64,000 nt of DNA, from positions 8,085,001 through 8,149,000 of the forward strand of contig NZ_JAVDYB010000001.1 of assembly GCF_031458235.1 (NCBI RefSeq), given 5' to 3'. The notes under the pieces are model-generated. The model did not search any database. It was not told the origin of the DNA and was given only the letters and a program-made list of their open reading frames with translations. A program made the translations under genes and the position numbers. Within the stretch, counting starts at the first letter, position 1. Each line of letters starts with the position of its first letter. The stretch comes from Catenuloplanes atrovinosus. Lineage in GTDB: Bacteria; Actinomycetota; Actinomycetes; Mycobacteriales; Micromonosporaceae. Shown in pieces: positions 37,518 through 45,396 of this stretch.

Positions 37518-38684
37518 TTACCGCTTGATGTTCACCAGCTCCTCGAGGATCTGGTCCGAGGTGGTGATGATCCGGGAGTTCGCCTGGAAACCGCGCTGCG
37601 CGATGACCAGGTTGGTGAACTCGGAGGCGAGGTCGACGTTCGACATCTCCAGCATGCCGCTGGCGAGCGTGCCGAGGCCGCTGTCGGCCGGCGTGCCCAC
37701 CTGCGCCATGCCCGAGTTCACGGTGGTCCGGTACATCGAGTCCCCGACCTTCTCCAGACCGCCGACGTTGTTGAAGTTCGCCAGCGCGACCTGACCCAGG
37801 GTCGACTTCATGCCGTTCGTGAAGACACCCACGATCTCGCCCGTCTGCGAGATGTTGTACGAGGCCAGCGTGCCAGACGCGTTACCGTCCACCTGGTTCA
37901 GCTTCGGGTTGGTCTTGCCGCTGTACTCGGTCATCTTGCTGACGTCGACCGTGTAGTCGCCCAGCGTGACCGTCGGCGTGGTCGGCACACCGTCGGTGAA
38001 GTCGATCGTCGCGGTGCCACCGCCGTTCGGCAACGCCACACTCCACTGGTCGTCGCCGGTCTTCGTGAAACTGAGCGTCAGGCTCTCGGTCGCGCCGGTC
38101 TCCGTGAACACGCTGATCGGCAGCTCGATCGCGGGGTCGGTGGTGGCCGCCTCCGCGGAGAGGTTGCCGGTCAGCGTCACGGTGCCGGTCTCCTTCGGCG
38201 CGATGGTCTGACCCAGCGGAAGCTTGATCGGCTCGATCGCGCCGTTCGCGTCGACCACGCCGTCCTCCGCCAGCCAGCCCATCACCTTCTGGCCACCGAC
38301 CGTGACCAGAGAGCCCTGCGTGTCGAACGAGAACGAACCCGCACGGGTGTACATGGTCTCGTTGCCGTTCTTGACGGCGAACATGCCGTCGCCCTGAATC
38401 ATCAGGTCGGTGCTCCGCCCGGTCGTCTGCGCGGAGCCCTGTGAGAAGTTGGTGTTGATGCCGGCGAGCTTCACGCCGAGTCCGATCTGAGCGGGGTTTG
38501 TACCGCCGACCGAGTCCTGCGGGGAGCCGGCTGCGCGAACCATCTGGCTGAGCGTGTCCTGGAAGACGGCGTTACTGGACTTGAATCCAGCCGTGTTCAC
38601 GTTGGCAATGTTGTTGCCCGTGATGTCCATCATCTGCTGGTGGACGCGGAGGCCGCCGATACCCGAGAACAGCGAACGCAGCAT
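37518..38684 (-). CDS. flgE: Flagellar hook protein FlgE
   Basis: 388 residues. The N-terminal rod/hook motif (MLRSLFSGIGGLRVHQQMMDITGNNIANVNTAGFKSS) and the C-terminal helix (SNVDLASEFTNLVIAQRGFQANSRIITTSDQILEELVNI) frame a variable Thr/Gly-rich middle. It builds the universal joint between rod and filament. AAAGGAAACC lies upstream of the ATG. A strong terminator follows the stop. Confidence 0.95.
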   Translation of the reverse strand: MLRSLFSGIGGLRVHQQMMDITGNNIANVNTAGFKSSNAVFQDTLSQMVRAAGSPQDSVGGTNPAQIGLGVKLAGINTNFSQGSAQTTGRSTDLMIQGDGMFAVKNGNETMYTRAGSFSFDTQGSLVTVGGQKVMGWLAEDGVVDANGAIEPIKLPLGQTIAPKETGTVTLTGNLSAEAATTDPAIELPISVFTETGATESLTLSFTKTGDDQWSVALPNGGGTATIDFTDGVPTTPTVTLGDYTVDVSKMTEYSGKTNPKLNQVDGNASGTLASYNISQTGEIVGVFTNGMKSTLGQVALANFNNVGGLEKVGDSMYRTTVNSGMAQVGTPADSGLGTLASGMLEMSNVDLASEFTNLVIAQRGFQANSRIITTSDQILEELVNIKR

Positions 38685-38743
38685 AGAGGTGGTTTCCTTT
38701 GTTCGGTGGTGTGTTGCTGGACCGGTTGTTCACCGCGAAACGA

Positions 38744-39220
38744 TCAGCTGGGCTTCGCGGCTTGACGAACATCCTTGACGTCTGACAGCGCTACATCCTT
38801 GTCCCCGATTCTCAGCGTCGGGGTGCTGCCACCAAATGTCGCCGACGTGACGACACCAGTAATGTCGGCACCGCCGGCCGGATCCTTAGCGGTCACCGTC
38901 TTCCCGATCAGATTGCTGGCGCCCAGCATCAGCTGGCTCTGCAGCATGGATTCCTGCCCGGTCGCGATGCTGCTCAGTTTCGACACGCTGTCCGCGATCG
39001 CGCCGAGTTTCTCCACCTGGGTGAATTGCGCGGTCTGGGTGAGGAACTGGGTGGCGTCGGCCGGATTGCTCGGGTCCTGGTACTTCATCTGCGCCACCAG
39101 CAGCTTCAGGAACGTGTCCTGGTCCAGCTTGTTGCTGGACTTCGCGGCCTCCTGGTTCGACTTGCCCAGGACATCGCCGATGTTGGTGTATCCGGTGCCG
39201 CCTCCGATGGGCGTGGTCAT
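38744..39220 (-). CDS. flgD: Flagellar hook assembly scaffold FlgD
   Basis: 158 residues. The conserved N-terminal KLDQDTFLKLLVAQMKYQDPSNPADATQFLTQTAQFTQVEKL is the FlgD signature. The C-terminal part is short, lacking much of the Fn3/tudor-like region of enterobacterial FlgD. It caps the growing hook. It lies between fliK and flgE, 24 bp after fliK. Confidence 0.93.
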   Translation of the reverse strand: MTTPIGGGTGYTNIGDVLGKSNQEAAKSSNKLDQDTFLKLLVAQMKYQDPSNPADATQFLTQTAQFTQVEKLGAIADSVSKLSSIATGQESMLQSQLMLGASNLIGKTVTAKDPAGGADITGVVTSATFGGSTPTLRIGDKDVALSDVKDVRQAAKPS

Positions 39221-39244
39221 CGTTCCCCCTCAGGCCGGCCCAGG

Positions 39245-40855
39245 TCAGGCCGTGGTGTCGACGCGGCGCGTGCCGCCGCGGTCGGTGAAGAAGCCGCGCG
39301 AGGCACCGGCCGGCGCGGCGGGCTGGTCCACGCCGCCCACGTCGGAGCCGCGGCCGTAGCCGCCCCGGTTCTGGTTGCGCAGCGCGAACTGGCGCTGGTA
39401 CGCGTCCGCGTTCTGCTGCGGCGTGCCGGAGCCGAGGTCGAGATTGGTGTTCCCGAAACCGGCGTCCTGCAGCTCCCGGCGCAGGTCGTTGAGCGAGTTG
39501 CGCAGCGCGTCCCGGCCGGCCTCGGTGCCGCCGGACAACTGCACGTTGATGTTGCCGTCCCGGATCTCCGCCACCACGCTGACCGGGCCGAGGTCGACCG
39601 GGTGCAGGTGCACGGTGAGCCGGTGGATGCCGTCGGCCTCCAGCCGCAGCGGCGCGATGTGCATCGCGACCTGCTGGGCCGGCGGCGTGTTCGGCGTGCC
39701 GGCGTAGGACGGGGTTGGCGTGACGGCGGTGACCGGTGCGGCCGGCGCCGGTGCGGCGGGCTGCGCGACCGCGCCCGCGGCCAGCGCCGGGTCCGGCGTG
39801 CCGGCCGGGCGCGGCGCGGTGCGCCCGGGGCCGAGTCCCGGCGTGGGCGCGGTCTGCGGCCCGGCCGCGGTCGCGTCCGGCGCGGTCTCCAGCGGCGTCG
39901 TGGGTACGGCCGAAGCCGCGCTCCCGGACGCGTCGCCGCCGCCCTGCCCGCCGTCGCCGGCCGTGGTGGCGGCGTCCTGGCCGGCGACCGGCGTCGTGGC
40001 GGTGGTGGCGGCCGCGGCGTCGGTGGTGACGGCCGGGCCGGTGGTGGCCGGCTGCTCCACCGGGACCGCGGTGACGTCCGTGGGCAGCGTGACGGTCTCG
40101 CCGTCGGGCACCGGCGTGAAGCCGGCCGGCAGCGGCACGCCGGTCTGCGCGCCCTCGGCGGCGGCGGCCGGCGCGGCGGTGACCGGCGCCTGCGCTGCGG
40201 TCGGGCCCGCGGCCTGCGCGAGGCCGGGGACGGCCGGGGCGCCCTGGCCGGTCTGGGCCGGGTCCACCGGCGCGGTGGCGGCACCGGCGGGCGCGGGGGA
40301 GGCCGGGATCACGGACGCGAGCAGCGCGGTCGCGGCGTCCACCGGCACGGCGGCGGCCGGGGTGGCGGTCTGCGCCTGCGCGGCGTCGTCCCCCGCCGGA
40401 GCCGTGGCGGGGGCCTTCTCCGTACCCTCGGCGTCCTTGGTGTTCTCCGTGCCCGTGGCCTCGCGTACGTCCCGCGGGTCACCGGCGTCCCGGATCTCAC
40501 GGGCGTCCCGGACCTCACGGGCGTCCCGGGCCGCGCGTGGCTCACGGGTGTCCCGGGTTTCGCGGGTCCCGCGTGGCTCACGGGTGTCCCGCGTTTCGCG
40601 GGTCGCGCGTGGCTCGCGGGTGTCGCGGGCCTGGCGGATGTCGCGGTCGTCCCGGCCGATGCCGCTGTCCCGGCGCGTCGCGTCGGTGTCGCGGGCCGGG
40701 CGCTCGGCGGCGCGCGCGGTCTCCGGCCGGCGCGTGTCCACCTCGTCGGCCAGCATCGAGGAGAACGCGTCGGCGTCGCCCCCGGGCCGCTTGGCGGCGG
40801 AGCCGGTGGTCTTCGACGTGGCGTTCGACGCGGTGACGGACATCGGGTTGGTCAT
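39245..40855 (-). CDS. fliK: Flagellar hook-length control protein FliK
   Basis: 536 residues. N-terminal third: about 85 residues of Arg/Asp/Glu-rich repeats (RDTREPRATRETR-like units, ~75-160). Middle: Ala/Pro/Thr-rich, disordered. C-terminal ~130: the Flg_hook domain (VAMHIAPLRLEADGIHRLTVHLHPVDLGPVSVVAEIRDGNINVQLS) that signals FlhB to switch. The long disordered part acts as a ruler in the family. The GGAGACG upstream of ATG 40855 is rather far from the start. Confidence 0.9.
   Translation of the reverse strand: MTNPMSVTASNATSKTTGSAAKRPGGDADAFSSMLADEVDTRRPETARAAERPARDTDATRRDSGIGRDDRDIRQARDTREPRATRETRDTREPRGTRETRDTREPRAARDAREVRDAREIRDAGDPRDVREATGTENTKDAEGTEKAPATAPAGDDAAQAQTATPAAAVPVDAATALLASVIPASPAPAGAATAPVDPAQTGQGAPAVPGLAQAAGPTAAQAPVTAAPAAAAEGAQTGVPLPAGFTPVPDGETVTLPTDVTAVPVEQPATTGPAVTTDAAAATTATTPVAGQDAATTAGDGGQGGGDASGSAASAVPTTPLETAPDATAAGPQTAPTPGLGPGRTAPRPAGTPDPALAAGAVAQPAAPAPAAPVTAVTPTPSYAGTPNTPPAQQVAMHIAPLRLEADGIHRLTVHLHPVDLGPVSVVAEIRDGNINVQLSGGTEAGRDALRNSLNDLRRELQDAGFGNTNLDLGSGTPQQNADAYQRQFALRNQNRGGYGRGSDVGGVDQPAAPAGASRGFFTDRGGTRRVDTTA
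40530..40625. repeat. Short tandem repeats inside fliK
   Basis: Repeats built from CGTGGCTCACGGGTGTCCCG-type units of about 27-36 bp encode the alternating R-D-T-R-E-P-R / T-R-E-T-R segment. Such repeats can expand or contract and would change ruler length. Confidence 0.6.
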
Positions 40856-40899
40856 CGGCTGGGACGTCTCCTCAAAAAAGATGATATTTCGGGCTTAGG

Positions 40900-41892
40900 T
40901 CAGCCGAGCGCGGCCAGCGCGGCCTTCACCTTCGGCACGTACGCGCGGGTCTCCGCGAACGGCGGGATCCCGTCGTACTTCTTCACGGCACCGCCACCCG
41001 CGTTGTAGGCGGCCAGCGCCAGGTCGAGCGACTTGAACTCCTTGAGGTTCGACTTCAGCAGCTTGGCCGCCCCCTCGATGGCCTGCTTCGGGTCGAACGC
41101 GTTGTCGACGCCGAGACCGCGCGCGGTCGACGGCATCAGCTGCATGAGGCCCTGTGCCCCGGCCGGGCTGACCGCCCTCGGGTTGTAGCTCGACTCCACC
41201 TTCGCGACCGCGGCCAGCAGCTTCGCCGGGACACCGTGCTTCGCGGCGGCCTGCGTGAACAGGTCCGCGTACGGCACGCCGCTCAGCGACGGGCTGGTGC
41301 CGAGCGCGGCGGCCCGCAGCCCGGCCACCGAGGCGGCGGACGGGGCGGCGGCCACCGGGGCGTCGAGCACGCGGCGGATGGTGCTGGGCGTCTCGTACAC
41401 CTTCTGGATCTTGACGTGGTCGCCCGGCTTCGGCGCGGCGATCATCTTGTTGTCGCCGAGGTAGATGCCGACGTGGTCGACCGGACGGTTGAACGCGAGG
41501 ATGTCGCCCGGCCGGGCCTGGTCGAGGCTCGGCACGGCGGTGCCCGCCTTCGCCTGGTCGGCGGCGATCCGCGGAAGCTTCACGCCCAGGTCGGCGTAGG
41601 CGCGCTGGACCAGCGACGAGCAGTCCAGGCCCTTGTCCGGGTTCGTGCTGCCGAACACGTACGGAACGCCGAGGTACTTCTTCGCCGCGTCGACCACGCC
41701 GGCACCGGTGGCGCCGCCGGTGGCCGGCGCGGGACCGGCCGCCGCCGTGAGCGCGGAGGCGAAGCTGGTGCCACCCGTGGCGGTGGCACCGGACGTGCTG
41801 ACGACCACCGGATTCGTGACGGTCGGATTAAGGCCTAGCTGGGTCTGCAGTTGCTGGATCCGCTGCTGGACGTTCGCGATGCCTTGAATCAC
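40900..41892 (-). CDS. Flagellar peptidoglycan hydrolase: NlpC/P60 plus lytic transglycosylase
   Basis: 330 residues with a short coiled N-terminus (QQRIQQLQTQLG). An NlpC/P60 domain follows (~65-180): catalytic Cys in GLDCSSLVQRAY, His in VDHVGIYLG. A C-terminal SLT transglycosylase domain (~210-330) has catalytic Glu in VAKVESSYNPRAVSPAGAQGLMQLMP. One chain can thus cut both peptide and glycan bonds. No signal peptide is visible, so export through the flagellar apparatus, as for FlgJ, is plausible. It lies between fliJ and fliK and overlaps fliJ by 4 bp. Confidence 0.9.
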   Translation of the reverse strand: MIQGIANVQQRIQQLQTQLGLNPTVTNPVVVSTSGATATGGTSFASALTAAAGPAPATGGATGAGVVDAAKKYLGVPYVFGSTNPDKGLDCSSLVQRAYADLGVKLPRIAADQAKAGTAVPSLDQARPGDILAFNRPVDHVGIYLGDNKMIAAPKPGDHVKIQKVYETPSTIRRVLDAPVAAAPSAASVAGLRAAALGTSPSLSGVPYADLFTQAAAKHGVPAKLLAAVAKVESSYNPRAVSPAGAQGLMQLMPSTARGLGVDNAFDPKQAIEGAAKLLKSNLKEFKSLDLALAAYNAGGGAVKKYDGIPPFAETRAYVPKVKAALAALG

Positions 41893-42335
41893 GCACTGGC
41901 TCCCCGGGCCGAGGCCCGCTGGCCGTTGGTCACGGCCAGTTCGTCGATCGCCTTCTGGTCACTTGCCATCTCGTGGGCCTTGCGAGCCTCGGCGTGCCGC
42001 TCGGCCAGCCGCTCCACCGCGCGGCGCCGCTTGGCGGCATCCGCGAGCTGCTGCTGCTGCAGTGCCGTGAACTCACCGGCCTCGACGACCTTCGCCTCCG
42101 CGGCGGCCAGGTTGGCGGCGAGCGCCTGCCGGGCCACCAGGGCGGCGACGATCGCCCGGGCGGTGCCCTCGGTCGGCGCGTCCGCACCGACGAGGTCGAG
42201 CGAGGCCCGCTTCGCGAGGTCCTGAGCGCTGCGCTCGGCGGACCGGGCGCGGACGAGCTCGCCCTTCGCCGCGTCTTCCTGCGCTTGACGAGCGCGGAGC
42301 ACCGGTGCGAGGCGGAAGTGGCGGCGGTTCATCAT
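41889..42335 (-). CDS. fliJ: Flagellar export protein FliJ
   Basis: 148 residues, almost entirely a charged coiled coil (FRLAPVLRARQAQEDAAKGELVRARSAE...). FliJ is the central stalk that connects the FliI ATPase to FlhA. Overlaps fliI by 4 bp. Identification rests on length, the coiled coil and position after fliI; the sequence itself is poorly conserved in this family. Confidence 0.85.
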   Translation of the reverse strand: MMNRRHFRLAPVLRARQAQEDAAKGELVRARSAERSAQDLAKRASLDLVGADAPTEGTARAIVAALVARQALAANLAAAEAKVVEAGEFTALQQQQLADAAKRRRAVERLAERHAEARKAHEMASDQKAIDELAVTNGQRASARGASA

Positions 42336-43663
42336 GACCTTCCTTCAATCGGCAGGGTGTCGGCGTTCAGTAGGGAATTCAGCAGGGCCCAGGAGTGCTC
42401 GGCCGGGGTCGGCTCGTCCAGGCTCTGCCGGAGGAAGGCGAGGATCTGCGGCCACATGGCGTTGGCCAGGTCGGCGTCCGGGTTGGTGCCGGGGACGTAA
42501 GCGCCGATCTCGACCAGTTCCCGCACGTCCCGGTGCGCCGCCAGCAGCCGGCGCAGCCGGGTGGCCAGCGCGCGCTGCTCCGGCGTGGTGACCACGTTCG
42601 CCACCCGGGAGATCGACTCCAGTGCCTCGATCGCCGGGAAGTGCCCGGACGTGGCCAGCTTGCGGTCCAGCACGATGTGGCCGTCCAGGATGCCGCGCGC
42701 CGCGTCCGCGATCGGCTCGTTGTGGTCGTCGCCCTCGACCAGCACGGTGTACAGCGCGGTGATGCTGCCGACCGCGCCCGGCCCGGCGCGTTCCAGCAGC
42801 GAGGCCATCATGCCGAAGACGGACGGCGGGTAACCGCGGGTGGCCGGCGGCTCGCCGACGGACAGGCCGACCTCGCGCTGCGCCATGGCGGTCCGCGTGA
42901 CGCTGTCCATCATCAGCAGCACGTCGTTGCCCTCGTCGCGGAACCACTCCGCCATCCGGGTCGCCACGAACGCGGCCCGCAGCCGCACCAGCGGCGGCTG
43001 GTCACCGGTGGCGATCACCACCACCGACCGCGCCAGCCCCTCCGGCCCCAGGTCCCGCTCCAGGAACTCGCGCACCTCGCGACCGCGCTCGCCGATCAGC
43101 CCGATCACCGCGATCTCGCAGTCACAGCCGCGGGTGATCATGCTCATCAGCGAGGACTTGCCGACGCCGGAGCCCGCGAAGATGCCCATCCGCTGGCCGC
43201 GGCCGAGCGGGATCAGCGTGTCCAGCACCCGGACGCCGAGCGGCATCGGGCGGTCCACGGTCTGCCGGGCCAGCGCGGACGGCGGGACCGCGTCGATGCT
43301 GACCCGCTCACCGCGCAGCGGCGGGCCGCCGTCCATCGGCCGGCCCAGCCCGTCCAGCACCCGGCCACGCAGGTCGGGACCGACCGGCACCTGCAGCGGC
43401 GCCCCGGTGTTGACCACCGGGGCGCCGGTGCCGATGCCGGTGATCGGGCCCAGCGGCAGGCAGCTGAGCCGCTCGCCCTCCAGCGCGACCACCTCGGCCA
43501 GGATCGGCTCGTCGTCGCCGCCGATCTGCAGCAGGTCGCCGACCCGCGCGCCGATGCCGCTGACCGTGACCCGCAGCCCGACCGCGCCGGTGACCTCGCC
43601 GACCGTCATCGGGCGGGCCGCGCGTACCGCGGAGCTCAGCCGGTTTCGCAGTGCCGTGCTCAC
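42332..43663 (-). CDS. fliI: Flagellum-specific ATPase FliI
   Basis: A 443-residue F1-beta-like ATPase. Walker A GSGVGKSSL, Walker B in VLLMMDSVTR and the FliI-type QREVGLSVGEPPATRGYPPSVF are intact. It unloads export substrates at the gate with FliH and FliJ. GTG at 43663 overlaps the fliH stop by 4 bp; an upstream in-frame extension runs inside fliH and is not used. Confidence 0.96.
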   Translation of the reverse strand: MSTALRNRLSSAVRAARPMTVGEVTGAVGLRVTVSGIGARVGDLLQIGGDDEPILAEVVALEGERLSCLPLGPITGIGTGAPVVNTGAPLQVPVGPDLRGRVLDGLGRPMDGGPPLRGERVSIDAVPPSALARQTVDRPMPLGVRVLDTLIPLGRGQRMGIFAGSGVGKSSLMSMITRGCDCEIAVIGLIGERGREVREFLERDLGPEGLARSVVVIATGDQPPLVRLRAAFVATRMAEWFRDEGNDVLLMMDSVTRTAMAQREVGLSVGEPPATRGYPPSVFGMMASLLERAGPGAVGSITALYTVLVEGDDHNEPIADAARGILDGHIVLDRKLATSGHFPAIEALESISRVANVVTTPEQRALATRLRRLLAAHRDVRELVEIGAYVPGTNPDADLANAMWPQILAFLRQSLDEPTPAEHSWALLNSLLNADTLPIEGRS

Positions 43664-44328
43664 AGGTCCAGCACCTCCCTCACTCGCGCCATCGCGGCCG
43701 CGATGGTGGCGTCGATCGTCGTGGGACCGCATTCGGCGACCGCGTCGCCCGGTCGCAGGCCCGGGTCGGGTTGCATCCGGATCACCCGGCCCTCATAAGT
43801 GAACTCGCCGCCGGTAGCGGTGTTCAGCAGGTTCTGGTAGTCGTTCGGGTGCAGTCGCACCCGGACGTCGCCGGTCGGCGGCGCCATCGCCAGCGCGCGG
43901 TGGATCGCGTCCAGCCCGCCGTTCTGCGTGATCGCCAGCTCCCGGCCGATCACCGCCTCGGCCAGCTCCAGCGCGCCGGCCAGCACCGTCTCCTGAAGGT
44001 CGTTCAGCGTGGGTACGATCCGCGCGTCCAGCCTCGCCACCGCCTGCCCGATCGCCGCGATCGCGGAGTTCAGCGCGGCCTGCCGGGTCGCCTCGAACGC
44101 GCGGTGCGCGGCCTCGGCCTGGTCGCGGGCGGCGTGCGCGGCGACCGAGGCCGCCTGCTGCCCCTGCGCCCAGCCCTCGGCGTAGCCGGCGGTGCGGGCC
44201 GCGATCCGGGCCCGTTCCACCGCCTCCGGCGGGACCGGCACCTCGTGCCGTAGGTCGATGTCGAAGCGCGCGGCCGAGACGTGCCCGGCGTTCTCCGCCC
44301 GGATGACCGGATCAGGCGATGAGCTCAT
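43660..44328 (-). CDS. fliH: Flagellar export ATPase regulator FliH
   Basis: About 222 residues. A charged N-terminus, an Ala/Gln-rich central coiled coil (YAEGWAQGQQAASVAAHAARDQAEAA) and a C-terminal vATPase E-like domain (VRVRLHPNDYQNLL, GGEFTYEGRVIRMQPDPGLRPGDAVAECGPTTIDATI). It binds FliI and links it to the C-ring. The start is one of several clustered ATGs (44328, 44337); it overlaps the end of fliG by 17 bp. Confidence 0.88.
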   Translation of the reverse strand: MSSSPDPVIRAENAGHVSAARFDIDLRHEVPVPPEAVERARIAARTAGYAEGWAQGQQAASVAAHAARDQAEAAHRAFEATRQAALNSAIAAIGQAVARLDARIVPTLNDLQETVLAGALELAEAVIGRELAITQNGGLDAIHRALAMAPPTGDVRVRLHPNDYQNLLNTATGGEFTYEGRVIRMQPDPGLRPGDAVAECGPTTIDATIAAAMARVREVLDL

Positions 44329-45325
44329 CCGCGTCATCACCGCCGCGCTGGATCTCGATCTGGCCGGAGTCCTCGAGCGCGCGGATGACCTGGACGATCT
44401 TGGTCTGCGCCTCCTCGACCATCCGCAGCCGGACCGGGCCGAGCAGTTCGATCTCCTCCAGCAGGTTTTCCCGGGCGCGCTCGGACAGGTTCCGCACGAC
44501 CTTGTCGCGGACCTCCGTGGCGACGCCCTTGAGCGCGGTGGCCAGGTCGTTCGACTCCACCTGGCGCAGGATGAGCTGGATCGCGCGGTCCTCCAGCGTC
44601 TTGATGTCCTCGAACATGAACATCCGGCGCCGGATCTCCTCGGCCAGCTCCGGGTCGCGGCCCTCCAGGCCCTCCAGGATGAGCCGCTCCGAGCCGCGGT
44701 CCGAGCGGTTGATGATGTCCACCAGGGGTTGCAGGCCGCCGACCGTGGAGAGCTCGGACGGCTGCAGCACGGTGCTGAGCTTCCGCTCGAACGCGATCTC
44801 GACCTGCCGGATGACCTCGGGGGAGGTGCGGTCCATCTTCGCGATCCGGTGCGCCACGTCGGACTGCGCGTTCGCGTCCAGGCCGGAGAGGATCTGCGAG
44901 GCGAGCGTGGAGGGCAGGTGCGCCAGGACCAGCGCGATCGTCTGCGGGTGTTCGTGCTGGAGGAAGGAGAGGACCTGCCGGGGGTCGGCGTGGCTGAGGA
45001 AGTTGAACGGCATGTCCGTCATCGACGCGTTCAGCCGGTCCAGGATCATCGAGGCGCGCTCCGGGCCGAGCGACGCCTCCAGCAGCTCCCGGGCGTACTC
45101 CAGACCACCCTGACCGGCGTGCCGGACGGTGATCTGCGCGTGGAACTCGTCCAGCACGGTGTCCGCGGTGTCCGCCTCCACCCGGCCCAGCCGGGCGATC
45201 TCCGCGGAGAGTTCCTCGACCTCGCTCTCCTTGAGCTGGGCCAGCAGCTTGGCGGAGCGCTCCTTGTCCATCTGGACCAGCATCACGGCGGCCTTGCGCA
45301 GGCCGGTCATCGTTCCGCTCGCCAC
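44312..45325 (-). CDS. fliG: Flagellar motor switch protein FliG
   Basis: A 337-residue rotor protein. The EHPQT motif (LQHEHPQTIALVLAHL) and the torque helix with alternating charges (GVATEVRDKVVRNLSERARENLLEEIELLGPVRLRMVEEAQ) identify it. It couples MotA contacts to C-ring rotation. GTG start at 45325. A strong hairpin lies in the 71-bp gap between fliF and this gene. Confidence 0.96.
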   Translation of the reverse strand: MASGTMTGLRKAAVMLVQMDKERSAKLLAQLKESEVEELSAEIARLGRVEADTADTVLDEFHAQITVRHAGQGGLEYARELLEASLGPERASMILDRLNASMTDMPFNFLSHADPRQVLSFLQHEHPQTIALVLAHLPSTLASQILSGLDANAQSDVAHRIAKMDRTSPEVIRQVEIAFERKLSTVLQPSELSTVGGLQPLVDIINRSDRGSERLILEGLEGRDPELAEEIRRRMFMFEDIKTLEDRAIQLILRQVESNDLATALKGVATEVRDKVVRNLSERARENLLEEIELLGPVRLRMVEEAQTKIVQVIRALEDSGQIEIQRGGDDADELIA

Positions 45326-45355
45326 CCGGCACCCCCTCGTTCAGCGACAACGCGG

Positions 45356-45389
45356 CGGGCCCGGCCGGGTGTGTACCCGGCCGGGCCCG
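45356..45389 (-). terminator. Hairpin between fliF and fliG
   Basis: Perfect 15-bp stem CGGGCCCGGCCGGGT / ACCCGGCCGGGCCCG with loop GTGT, 8 bp after the fliF stop. It lacks a clear T-run. Inside an otherwise tight operon it may attenuate or stabilise the upstream mRNA. Confidence 0.65.
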
Positions 45390-45396
45390 TACTTCC

